Part shown: positions 37,903-56,482 of the stretch, in pieces
Position numbering within the stretch: the first letter of the stretch is position 1
Layout: each line of letters begins with the position of its first letter
NCBI RefSeq assembly: GCF_003576645.1
Contig: NC_044930.1
Location: 7,151,549 to 7,215,548, forward strand
Length of the DNA: 64,000 nt
DNA from: Ipomoea triloba
Lineage: Eukaryota; Streptophyta; Magnoliopsida; Solanales; Convolvulaceae
Direction of reading: 5' to 3'
Notes under the pieces: model-generated
The model's database searches: none
What the model was told of the DNA's origin: nothing
Seen by the model: only the letters and a program-made list of their open reading frames with translations
Position numbers and translations under genes: made by a program

Positions 37903-38183
37903 TTTTTTTTTTTTTTTTTTTTTAATTTTTTTTTAATAACAAGCTGCAATTTCATTAGAACAAGGTCCCAGCCATTAAAACATCATAGATACAGAGGGGG
38001 GTGGGGATGGGTGGGTCATCATGCCATTCCCTATAACCATCATTGAACACGGAGCCATTCCCTGTAACCATCATTGAACACGGAGCTAACAAGTGGGCAA
38101 CAAAGTTCGTAGGTCGCTTAACAAACCTAAAACTAATGTCAGGTATAACACTAGCTAATTCATGAATATCACCTAAAATAATA
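37903..38183 (-). pseudogene. LINE RNase H tail with poly-A, minus strand
   Basis: The minus strand reads GDIHELASVIPDISFRFVKRPTNFVAHLLAP and ends about 40 codons later with DVLMAGTLF and a stop, then atgaaattgcagc and an A tail (T run at 37903-37932). SFRFVKRPTNFVAHLLA is the end of a plant LINE RNase H-like domain. A ~33 bp piece (accatcattgaacacggag) is duplicated at about 38033-38086. It is a 5'-truncated LINE copy; no clear TSD was found. Confidence 0.7.
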
Positions 38184-38221
38184 AATCAATGATCATTATC
38201 AAAATGGTAAAAATTTGTGTG

Positions 38222-38366
38222 AGACCGTCTCACGGGTCTTAATCCGTGATACAAGTTGGATTTTTGATTAATGGAGTCAAAGATCAGACCGATTAATCAA
38301 AGATTTGACTCATTAATTAAATATTTGACCCATCTCACGAATTAAGACTCGTGAGACGGTATGTGT
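38222..38366. mobile_element. Short inverted-repeat MITE
   Basis: agaccgtctcacgggtcttaat near the left and attaagactcgtgagacggt at the right are imperfect inverted repeats enclosing about 100 bp that also contain repeated gattaatcaaagatttgac words. No coding capacity. The TSD is unclear, so superfamily is not assigned. Confidence 0.55.
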
Positions 38367-38582
38367 TACCTATTAAAATTGATTGGTAATTCTATTTAAT
38401 AAAAAATTTAATTATATTATTAATAAATCAACGATTATAATTAAAATAAATTGATAACTATAAATGACAAGTTTATTTAGTGAAATATTTAATCATAATA
38501 TTAATAGATCCATAATTAAATATCATAATGGTTTTACATGTGATTAATATATATTAATTGTTTGGTAACAAATAATAATGTA

Positions 38583-38721
38583 TCTGCCAAGGACCTTGTG
38601 GTCCAGTAGCATCAAACCCTTCCCTTTATATGGGAGGTGGTGGGTTCGAGCCTTAGTAGAGTAATACTGACTCTTGTGCTTCAATAGGATGAACAGATAC
38701 TGCATTCTAATTGAGAACAAT
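38583..38721 (+). mobile_element. tRNA-derived SINE, copy 2, with 10 bp TSD
   Basis: It starts ctgccaaggaccttgtggtcc and has box B ggttcgagcc, a better match to consensus than copy 1. The 10 bp taataatgta flanks it at 38573-38582 and 38722-38731. The tail is not a clean A run. Confidence 0.75.
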
Positions 38722-38731
38722 TAATAATGTA

Positions 38732-39197
38732 CAGTGCATTAAATATTAATCCATATTATTATGGGGATTGACCCGTTTAGCATGCTAACCCATTACGAAA
38801 TGATTCTACTCAACCCCGTTTTTATATAGGTTAGATTGATCTATTTTGACAACTCTGATATTTGCTAAAAGGAGAAACGGAACCTCACAAAATTACACAT
38901 TATCCTCATTTTACATGGTGATTTCATAAGATGATTGATGAAGGCCTATTTTAAGTAAATTTTGAATAGAGGATTTAATTTGATGAAATTAAAATTTTTC
39001 AATTATGGCATAATTATGAATTACTTTAGGTAATTAAGTGGGGAGTAATTAACTACTTCGCATATTTTATTTGTAAAAGGACTCCGCAGGGATGATGCCT
39101 TCAATGCCTGGCCTCATTCATTCCACTATTTCTCTCTCCTGAGACTGTGGCACTGACGGAATCTTAGCTGTCGATCTGGTCGGAGCTCCGACTGGCA
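38732..39197 (+). promoter_or_regulatory. Upstream region and 5' leader of VPS9A
   Basis: No gene is present. The sequence becomes GC-richer from about 39090, and the leader contains ctctctcctgag, a pyrimidine-rich motif common in plant 5' UTRs. The start site is not determined. Confidence 0.4.
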
Positions 39198-47472
<8,275 letters not shown>

Positions 47473-48011
47473 TGAGGTTGATGAGTGATGAGGTTTCTTA
47501 GTGATAGTTGACATGTAAAGCTCATGTAAAAGTAAAATCATGTAACTTGCAATGTGGCCACTAGGTGCTTGTCTTTGTACACTAGGCTGCAAATTAAGAA
47601 CCATTTCTATTTAGTTACATCATTTTTTTTCTTCTTCTATTTTCTATAACTAATTTTCTAAAGATTTTAATGTTTTCATTTTATGTTGGAAATTTAGAAA
47701 ACATGTGCAAATTCAATTATTTTGTAGTTTATAAAATATGAAGTTATTTGAAATTTAGTTATTATTTTTTTTTTATTAGTGGTAAGTTATTTTAATGTCA
47801 AGTAATGGTTGTGGTAAACATAAGAGTATCCACAATGCTTTCCATATCAAGTTGTCAACGTTTTTTTTTTGAAAACAGTTGTCAACGTTTAATACTCAGT
47901 ATTTCATTTATTTCCAATACTCCTTCCACAAGGGATACTTGAGAGTCTACTCTTTTCACACATTTTTTCCTTTTCATTTATAATAATAATAATTATAATA
48001 ATAATAATAAA
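47473..48011. other. 3' region of VPS9A and AT-rich spacer
   Basis: It starts with a duplicated gaggttgatgagtgat at the stop codon (47458-47491). The 3' UTR should end within about 200 bases. A (taa)n-like stretch precedes the solo LTR. Confidence 0.45.
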
Positions 48012-48537
48012 TGATGTAGTAAATACGGTGATTTCCATTAATACGTGCAAGTATCGAGGTTAGATCGTGTAGAGATTCTTCTTTAGTCTGTAAGCTCGGT
48101 CCTATGGCAAGAGGTCAGATGGTCTCGAGCTGATCGTAGGTAGGTGAAAAGGTTAAAAATCCCTTCCCACTATCATAAATGTGGTATTTATAGTGGTAGG
48201 AAGGGGACACATGCCGGGAGCACATGGGAGACTTGGGAACGACGCCTCGACGGCCACGTGTTATAAGATTCATGATTGCTCACTGAGATATCCAGGTCCA
48301 TACATCCAAGTGAGCATGCTCGGGAAGGTCGTCCTGACCTTAACCGGTCGGAGCAGATCCCCAGGTAGTGAAATCCATTGCGCGGTCTCTATTAAGCTCA
48401 GTCGCCACCCTAAGGTCGGGAGAGTTGAGCTAACTGGTCGGGGATGGTTGGGAAGGATCCCTCTCGGCGACCTACTCAGGTGCTGAGCACTTGTACGGTA
48501 CGAGGCGGGAGGCATACTCGAGGAATATTCCCTATCA
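48012..48537 (-). mobile_element. Solo LTR, 526 bp, minus orientation
   Basis: On the minus strand the unit begins TGATAGGGAA and ends CTACATCA, the TG...CA form of an LTR with a 4-base inverted terminus. It contains a TATA box (CTATAAATACC, complement of 48183-48193) about two thirds along. It is clearly GC-richer than its flanks. No internal retrotransposon genes adjoin it, so it is a solo LTR. The TSD cannot be confirmed because the flanks are (taa)n repeat. Confidence 0.65.
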
Positions 48538-48831
48538 ATAATAATTTATGATTTAACAACAATCAAATAAAAAATTAATTATAATTACAATGTATAATTC
48601 ATAAATTAATTGGCTAAAGTGCCATTCCGCACCATGAACTCAAATAGATTTTTCATACCGCACCCTGACCTTTCATAACTGCTAATTCAATGCACAAACC
48701 ATAAATAAAAAAAAATTACCCTAGCATTTTTTACAGGTTTCCCTGCTACCCTGATGACATGGCACCGGTAATATGCTGACATGGACCTTTTATTAAAGTC
48801 AATTCCCAGTCATCTCTCTCCTCACACTCCC

Positions 48832-49028
48832 ATGGCTTCTGAAAAAAAAAAAAAGATGCTCTTCTCGCCGTTCCCTTTGGTTCTCCCACCATATTTGACG
48901 ATGATGATCAGGTTTTGGCTTTCAGGGATATAAGTCCTCAAGCTCCTACACACATCCTTCTTATTCCAAAGGTGAATGATGGTTTAATTGGGCTCTCCAA
49001 GGCTGAGGAGAGACATTGCAAGACATAA
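48832..49028 (+). pseudogene. Intronless HINT1-like histidine-triad gene fragment
   Basis: Starts ATGGCTTCTGAA and a 13-A run, then in a shifted frame reads DALLAVPFGSPTIFD, joined directly to DDDQVLAFRDISPQAPTH and ILLIPKVNDGLIGLSKAEERH, ending in TAA. These are the N-terminal blocks of plant HINT1 (adenosine 5'-monophosphoramidase, HIT family). The segment normally between SPTIFD and VLAFRD is missing, the A run causes a frameshift, and everything after EERH, including the catalytic HxHxH motif, is absent. It cannot make an active enzyme. Absence of introns suggests a captured or retrotransposed copy. Confidence 0.75.
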
Positions 49029-49103
49029 ATTCGTAAATAAGACACACAATATGTTGTGTGTTACACAGCTACTAATCTATTTCAAGTATAGAATTCATAC
49101 ACT

Positions 49104-49347
49104 TAAGATACATAATTGCATAACATTAGACACAGAAATGCATAACAGAAGACGCATACACATGTTTTATATTTATTTTAGCTCAAGTACAAAATCAATA
49201 TTCTTAAGGTACAAAATTCAATAACATAAGACACAAAAATGCATATCACAAGACACAAAAGTGCATGTTATATTTACTTTATATAAGGTACACAATTGCA
49301 TAACATGAGACACAAAAATACATAACACAAGATACATACACATGCTT
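49104..49347. repeat. Three degenerate tandem repeats
   Basis: Units starting aag(a/g)tacataattgcataaca...agacacaaaaatgcataacacaagac...catg begin near 49104, 49206 and 49285. Spacing differs (102 and 79 bases), so units have lost or gained sequence. A 16-G run lies further on at 49461-49476. Confidence 0.65.
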
Positions 49348-49379
49348 TACAGTAATAATAATACGTCGTAAAGAGTTTC

Positions 49380-50235
49380 AAAGCCGGTGATGGTTAATAA
49401 AGGCAAATAACCTTCTACCTCACTTGTACTAAGAACTGATGGTGCTCGCTAGCTAAGGTTGGGGGGGGGGGGGGGGGATGAGCCACTATTATTAAGGGCC
49501 GAGAAGGGGCTAAGGTTTCTATTAGAGGAACAAAAGAATCGCCTTGATCGGGATCGTTGAGGGTGGTCAATCAGGCAAATGTGAGGAAGTGGTCATTCAG
49601 TGTTATGAGACAATAATGATTTTCATGAATCTCTAGAAATTTCTATTGATAATGAATGACTAAAACCTACAAGATTGCGACTATTTATAGAAGAGTAGAA
49701 GGGCAGAAATTTAAATGTTTTGGCGTGAAACCCTAAATGGAGCCTACATTGGACACATGTCCTTGGTGACGTGTCAGAGTCGAGTTACTACGGGCTAATG
49801 GTGGAGAAACTTCACAATCTTAACTAATTGTGACTCGACCACATAGAAATAGTTGATCAACCCTAATTGAGTTTCGTGGCAGAGAATGTAGACCTCGATT
49901 AGGGTTGGGGAATTGACAACCTACACCTAGCAGAGTACAAAGCGTGAATAATATTGTGCAATGTGTTACGTCAAAATGACAGGATAGACCTAATGTTCAT
50001 ATGCGTGTTTGCCACGTGGTTGCCATAGAAGAATACCTAGCATGTGTCCGATACACCCCTATATAAACCTTAACTCAAGAAGAGAGAATGACTTTTAGAG
50101 GAGAAAAAAAACGCTTTAAATTCGATCGGGAGCCTCTTTGTACTCCTAAAATTAGTCATTTTTGACCTTATCACTGAAATATAATTAATAAATAACCTTA
50201 ATTGCTTGTCTCCTTGCATAATCTATCCTATATTT
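49380..50235. other. Intergenic DNA, nothing recognised
   Basis: It holds the 16-G run at 49461-49476. The wording around 49480-50150 is TE-like but has no identifiable domain, ends or RNA gene. Confidence 0.35.
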
Positions 50236-50241
50236 GCATTA

Positions 50242-50735
50242 CAATTGCCCACCAAGCCTGCCAAAAAGTTCGTTGCATGATTTTGTTTTATATACACATG
50301 AGAAACCTCGATTTCCCAACATATCGTCACGAATTACACCCTCCAAACCTTGTGGAGGCAACACCAAATCAACCCATTCCCGGCTCCAACTACCCGCCAA
50401 GCTTGCCAAAAACTTTGCTGCATGATTTTGTTATCTATACACATGAGAAACCTCGATCTTCCAATCCTTACTCATCATCACTCTACATTTAGACATGAGT
50501 TGTTGAGCTAGTCCCAACTGTAGAATTTTCTCTTTGATTCAACCCTTCGATGTTCTGGAATCACTCATGAGGGAGACTCTCCTAATCCCCTTCGCCTACG
50601 CACACTCTAGCCCTTTAAGGATGGCTTCACATTCTATGATGTCGATGAAGTCCCTTGAGCTTGCAAACCCTCCTTTCATCTACTATCTTTATCTCTCAAG
50701 ATTCCTCCACAGTCTACCTGCATGCTATTGTGTTA
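50242..50735 (-). pseudogene. Decayed LINE RNase H region with internal duplication
   Basis: The minus strand gives CGGILRD near 50720, then FIDIIECEAILKGLECA (50590-50640) and, after stops, DWKIEVSHVYR-stop-QNHAAKFLASLAGS near 50390-50460. These are the ordered landmarks of a plant LINE RNase H domain. The last block is duplicated: 50242-50320 and 50387-50467 are about 85-90 per cent alike at a 145-base offset. Multiple stops show it is long dead. Confidence 0.65.
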
Positions 50736-50739
50736 TGCT

Positions 50740-51300
50740 GTCATCCACGTCTAACTCGAATTCATGCTGCTTCGGTGATCTCCACGCCACCTTGTGTTAT
50801 GTATATTCCGCTATTTGATTTGTAGAATTTTAAAAAATAAGGTATTTCAAAAGAAAACACATGTATATCTACCTGTGTGTGTCTTATTATGATTAAAATT
50901 ATTATTCCTTTAAAAAAGAATTGATTAAGATCTTAGCCGCAGCCCCACACTAAAGTATGAATTATACTTTGTGGGCGAAATATTATTTCATAAGTCACAA
51001 CAAATTTGGGTTCTTTTTCTTTTTGCTCCTTTAATCTTGCTTTTGTCTTTCATGGTCTTCGATAAAAGCCCTTTTTCTCCACTCTTTCTCTTTCTTTTTG
51101 GCAATACAAGAGCCGTTCATATCTATGATTATAAGCAAACCAATAATTATGCTCCATGTTTGATTCTGTGTAAGTGTGACCAAATCTATGGAGTGTCAAC
51201 ATCTGGTAAACATAGTATAGTGCGTGTTTGTGTGTGCTAGAAGGCAAGAACATCCAGAGAGCTAAGCCAAGCTGCATATAAGCTGTGTTTATGTGAGTGA
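50740..51300. other. Upstream region of the At1g76660-like gene
   Basis: No gene is recognised. The pyrimidine-rich stretch at about 51010-51100 (ctcctttaatcttgc, ttttctccactctttctc) may be a promoter or leader element. Confidence 0.35.
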
Positions 51301-51324
51301 ATGGAAGTGTTGCACTCAGTTTAG
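51301..51324 (+). promoter_or_regulatory. Upstream ORF before the At1g76660-like start codon
   Basis: ATG at 51301 opens a 7-codon frame (MEVLHSV) ending at TAG 51322-51324, nine bases before the main ATG. If included in the leader it could lower translation of the main frame. Confidence 0.4.
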
Positions 51325-51332
51325 ATGTGGAA

Positions 51333-54300
51333 ATGGGTTCGGAGCAGCATAGATTTCCTCCTCCCCAGCAACCGCTACAGCCGCCGCCACCGCCGCCGCC
51401 GCCTCGTACCTTCGGGGTATTTCACATTTCCAGATCTACATTATGCCGCCTCGCTTTGCTTTACTTTTTCGTTAAATGTGTTGGATCCATTCCTCTTCAT
51501 TTTCTCTCTCTTTCTATTCCTGATTGATCATGTGTTATGGCCATGTATTGGCGCAGATCTGAGCTTGCTGAACTGGCCATTCGGTTCTGCTCTGCTATAC
51601 AAGCGTCAGAGCAGCATGAATGATACCGGCCATAGATATAGCTTTTGACGGTCGAATGAAGTTATTTTCCCTTTGCCACCTTTACTAAAGAGGATTGCTC
51701 TGGCTTTCCATAGTCCATAGAGAAAATGTGTCCTGCCTCCATTGGCATTTGATTGGGCATAAATGTGCTTTTGGCTTGAGAAATTTCAGTCTACCACGAA
51801 CAATTATGCTAATTGGTTGAATTCTAGGGATTCAAATAAGAACTGGGAGATTAGAATGTGAAACATATAGACACAAAATTGAGGAGGATTTCGTTGCTAA
51901 TAGCTGTATATATGCTCATTCTATCTAGTTATTCATTTCAGCTTCAATTTATGGGGCGGAATAATGATTTACGAAACTGGCAAGTTCTGGATTCCCAACA
52001 TAAAACATTTGTAAATTTTCTTTCTCCATCTTGCTATGTATGGTTTTTAGACATAGGCGTACCGCGTATGGATAAAAGTTATATTGTCTTTTTTATCTAT
52101 ATATGCTGCACTTTACACATTATTTTGCTGTGAGTTGCTCTTATTATTCACTTTTGTGTGTCCAGTGAGATCAACCACTGTTATCTATTTCAGCTGTGAC
52201 TAATAAAATTTGGGTTCATATTTTATTTATGCATCTCGCATGACCATATTTTAACTATCATATAATTATGTGTGAATTGTGTACTACTGGTGTGAAGGAT
52301 CTGGTAAGCTTTTAACTCAGCCTCAGCTCTCATCAAAAGATGGTTTGCGGAGGTATATCTTATATAATGCATATTTTAGTTTAATAGGAGAAGGCTAAGG
52401 GGGCTGTGGTTGAGAAGGAACTATGTAGCTAACATAACAATAGGGAACAATAACTTGTTGAGAAAGAATCCTAACTAGCATTATGTGTCTTTCTTTCCTT
52501 GAGAGTTGAGATTATGTTGTATACCGCTCTTGCAATAGTTCCAAGAGTTCTACTGTGCTTTGTTAGGGTAACTGGTGCCTTACATGCTCATGTTAAAGAA
52601 TGAAATATAAGTACAAGTCTATTCAGCCTGGTGTCTTGAAACAACTTTATTCAGCCTGGTGTCTTGATTTTCAAGCTTGAGACACGAGCTGAGACCAGCT
52701 TAGATTCAGACCATATTTCAAGAAAATCTATTAATATTAAGTTATTAACTAATGGCAACTGTTTCTATTTGTTTTAGACAAGGTATCACATTGTTGTGTA
52801 TTTAAAATAGAGCCAATAACATCAGTCTGGTACATAAGCAATTGATTTTGTATTGCTTTGGTTAATCATATTTACATTTAACATGATAGTGCAAGTTAAT
52901 ATAACGAGGGGATATGAATTTATCTATGCACACATCCTGACATAATATGCTATTATTACTCTGATGTATGTGCCTGGTTTGTTGTATTGTTTTCTAATTT
53001 GGCCTGAAGTCTTGATTGGTACTCTTGCTGTTTACCTGGCCTTTTTATACTGCATTTCTTTTAGTTGCCTACAGACAGCTAATGGCTCTAATGATTTGAC
53101 AGCATAAAAGATGGGTTGGATGTTGGGGTGGATTGTCTTGTTTTGGCAGACAAAAAGGTGGAAAACGAATTGTACCTGCTTCACGTATGCCAGAGGCCAA
53201 TTCATTGGCAAATCAGCCTAATGGACCACAAGTGGGGGGTGTGAATAATCAGACTACAGGACTTCCACCACATCTTTTGGCTCCACCTTCTTCTCCTGCA
53301 TCCTTTTCTACTTCAGCACTCCCATCAACAGCTCAGTCACCAAGCTGTTTCTTGTCTGCCAACTCCCCTGGAGGTCCGTCATCAACTATGTATGCTACAG
53401 GTCCATATGCCCATGAGACACAACTAGTATCTCCTCCTGTGTTCTCTACCTTCACAACTGAGCCATCTACTGCTCCCTTCACACCTCCACCAGAATTAGC
53501 ACATCTGACTACGCCCTCTTCCCCGGATGTGCCTTACGCTCGGTTCCTTTCTTCCTCTGTGGGTATTAAAGGCACTGACAAGACAAACTTTGTTGTTGCT
53601 AGTGATCTTCATTCAGCCTACTCTTTATATCCAGAGAGCCCTGCTAGTAATTTCAGATCACCTTCTTCAAGGACCACTGGTGACTGCTTGCCATCACCTC
53701 TTAATGAAAGGGAGTTACCTCAGTATGATCCTTCTGTTGCTTCACAAGAGCTCAAGACTCCAGAATCTGATTCGGGTGGTCTCTATGGATTGGAAAGAGC
53801 TGGCAACTCCAAGCTGTCACATGATTCAAATTTCTTCTGCCCAGCTACATTTGCCCAATTTTATGATCACTCGTTTCCTCTTTCTGGAGGCAGGTTGAGT
53901 GTCTCTAAGGAGTCTGATGCTCATTCAAATGCTGGAAATGGGCATCAGAACTGGCAGAACAAAAATTGCAAGCAAGATGCTGAGGAGATTGAAGCTTACA
54001 GAGCATCTTTTGGGTTTAGTGCTGATGAAATTGTCACTACAGCTCAGTATGTGGAGATTACTGATGTCTTAGATGACTCATTTAGTATGACACCCTTTAC
54101 CTCCAATAAGTCTCAAGAACAGGAAAATATACAGATTGTGTCAGCAGATAAAAGGACAAAAGCAGAGAAAGCCAACAAAAACATGTTGAGTCCACAATAT
54201 TGTAAATCAGGCTCAAACCATGTTGCTGGTGTTCCAGACAGCAACAAGACAGGTGCATTTGCTGACTCATTGTTTACAGAATTTTCAGTCTTAAAACTGG

Positions 54301-54750
54301 CACACTTGAATTGTCTGTCATAAGATTAAATGCATATCTAATCTACAGCTTCTCTGTGATTACTCAGTGTGTTTTCTTATTTCAAGTAAGACTGCTAGTA
54401 TTAGACTATTTTATATTTTCCATTTTCTGTTTAGATATTGCATTGGGTTGGGACTGCTATCCAAAACAACTATTTCTTGGTCCTTTTGTATGCCAACCTG
54501 ACTGCTAGCATTTCTTTCTGCCTTATCCACCACAGATAATTGTTCAAAGAAGAATCCTGGAGATGCATTTGGAGCAAGTGCACTTGATTGTCCTGGTGTG
54601 AGCGATGATGAAGATATTTTCTCTAAGATGGGAAATTCCAGAGTTCGCAGGAACTATCACCTTGGTTTGTCTAGCTCTGATGCAGAGGTCGAGTACAGAA
54701 GAGGAAGAAGTTGGAGAGAAGGCAAAGGCAGTGGCGCATGGCGGGGGTAA
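51333..54750 (+). CDS. Proline-rich protein similar to Arabidopsis At1g76660
   Basis: Three exons: 51333-51416, 53103-54252, 54536-54750; 482 residues. It starts MGSEQHRFPPPQ with a polyproline run, then WVGCWGGLSCFGRQKGGKRIVPASR. The centre is Ser/Pro-rich and nearly identical to the remembered family blocks GGPSSTMYATGPYAHETQLV, FTPPPELAHL and SSPDVPYARFLSSS. Later come FFCPATFAQFYDHS, EEIEAYRASFGFSADEI and the C-terminal SSSDAEVEYRRGRSWRE. No enzymatic domain or transmembrane segment is seen; the Trp/Cys/Gly-rich start could be a membrane-association site. Function is not established. The exon 2 donor (ACAG/gtgcat, phase 1) was chosen because it alone joins the last exon in frame. Intron 1 (51417-53102) contains nothing recognised. 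Confidence 0.85.
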
Positions 54751-55221
54751 TCGGCAGATAACGGGCAAACATCATTGTTGCTTTCGTTTCTGGGGGGTTG
54801 AGCCCCTTTGGTCTAACCTCCTCTGCACTTGCTGAGTTCCTTGGTGTTTTGATCAGCTTATGTGAGGAATGTGTTTTGTCTGTTTGTTTGAAGTTGTTTC
54901 CAAAGCATATGACAAGTGCAATTGTATAATATACTACTATGTGTATGTGGGAATATTAATTTAATTAGGAGTGAAATGAGTAAAGCCCATTGTCTACTTG
55001 CATTTGGCATTTGGTGAGGAGTCTCATTGGCAATTGGCATGAATGCCTTGCTAGTCTAGTCTTGTGTAGTAGTAGTAGTTGTGTCTTCTTGTTTGTGCAA
55101 CTGAAACTGGTTCCTTCTTCCTTGCCTTGGGAGGGATATCATTGCTTTACTCTAATGTAATGTAGTTATTGATTTGTTTCATCTTAGTTACTGTCACTTT
55201 TACTAATCCATATAAGTTTAA
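54751..55221. other. 3' region of the At1g76660-like gene
   Basis: Probable 3' UTR and spacer. A small (gta)n stretch at about 55068-55080 is the only simple repeat. Confidence 0.4.
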
Positions 55222-55623
55222 GAGTTAATTCCATTTTTGGTCTTGGATTTATACGTGGCAACTCACTTTAAGTCCCTTTTATTAGAACATTCACTTTTGG
55301 TTATAGTATTATTGTGACATGATCATTTTTTGTTATTTATCAGTAAAACAGTTTAAATATCGTTAAATACAAAGACATTTATATCTTCAATTATGAATGT
55401 TTTCAAAAAAAATAAACATAAAAAATAAAGCGGCTCAACTTACTTTGTATAAAAAAAGCTTGAAATGTTTTTGTATTTAACGATATTGCAACGATTTTGT
55501 TGATGGAAGACTAAAAGTAGTCGTGCCATAATAATACTAGGATTAAATGAGAATATTCTAATAAAAAATAACTAAAAAGTTGATTATCACATATAAATCA
55601 AAGAGGAAAAATAGAATTAACTC
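55222..55623. mobile_element. Mutator-like MITE, 402 bp
   Basis: The ends gagttaattccatttttgg and its imperfect inverse (aaaaatagaattaactc) form inverted repeats of about 30 bp. The flanks taagtttaa (55213-55221) and taattttaa (55624-55632) are a 9 bp duplication with one mismatch. The element starting at 62718 has the same gagttaattcca terminus. Confidence 0.65.
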
Positions 55624-55646
55624 TAATTTTAACAAGTACGAGTAAT

Positions 55647-55724
55647 GCCAATGGTCTTGTGATTTATTGGCACTCGGGGGTGAGTTTGAGCTTCAGTGGA
55701 GGCGATGCTAACTAAAAAAAAAAG
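55647..55724 (+). mobile_element. Truncated SINE, copy 3, with 11 bp TSD
   Basis: A short copy of the SINE family (gccaatggtcttgtg...gagcttcagtggaggcgatgc) ends in an A run. The 11 bp gtacgagtaat flanks it at 55636-55646 and 55725-55735. The region around box B is altered and part of the body is missing. It inserted immediately beside the MITE at 55222-55623. Confidence 0.75.
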
Positions 55725-55735
55725 GTACGAGTAAT

Positions 55736-56482
55736 ATTATTTTAATTATTAAAATGTACTCCGTTATATTTTTTATTAACTAAAAAAGTATTATGTATTT
55801 GTCATAATTTAAACTTAACACATTAGTTCATTTTAGAGTGCATTTAAAAGTGCAGAACTAAAAAGCCATATTCTGCATATATCAATACTCCACGTCTTAA
55901 CTTTTTAATTTATTTTATGCTATAAAAATTTGTTGTTACTATATGATAAAAAAAATGTGTAGAAGCTTCCGAAATGAGAATCATGCTTTCAATATAGAGA
56001 AAGCGCACTCCTTTCTTTTAAAGTAAATTTATGAGTATAAGATGGAATGGAGTAACAAGCTAACATGCTATTCCTATTATTAGTCCGTCCAACAACACTA
56101 ATTATTTAGATAACATGCAAGTATTATTAACTAACAACATGCAAGTATTATTAACTAACTACTACTTAGATTTCTTCAAAAAAAAAAAAAAAAACTACTA
56201 CTTAGATCATTTAGATTAGATTTATTTTCCTTAATAATACTCCCTAATAATTTTAAATTTTAAATTTATTAGGATTAGAAAATTTAAGAAAGCAAAGGAA
56301 ATGACAAATGTCGAGGGATCCACCATGGATCAACGATGAATGTGGGCTGGCGGTATGATGCGATGCAAATTCCAGAAAAGTTGAAGGGAAGGGAATAAGG
56401 AGCACAAAAAAGTTTACAACCGCCTCATCATCATATCATTTCCATTTATACATTTCTCAGATTTGAATAATTTAATTTGTGA
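55736..56482. other. Upstream region of the PhoD-like gene
   Basis: AT-rich. A short direct duplication (aacatgcaagtattattaactaac, twice) lies near 56112-56160. No promoter motif is assigned with confidence. Confidence 0.4.

Larger units (their letters stand above)
48612..49360. mobile_element. Transposon-like region carrying a host gene fragment
   Basis: 48612-48690 (ggctaaagtgccattccgcacc...) has the wording of Mutator-like terminal repeats. It is followed by a HINT1-like gene fragment and then degenerate repeats. I could not find the matching right terminus, so a Pack-MULE interpretation remains an inference. Confidence 0.35.

Noticed and set aside
49104..49347. CRISPR-like array
   Set aside because: The three units are degenerate, unevenly spaced and adjacent; this is a plant nuclear sequence and no spacer structure exists.
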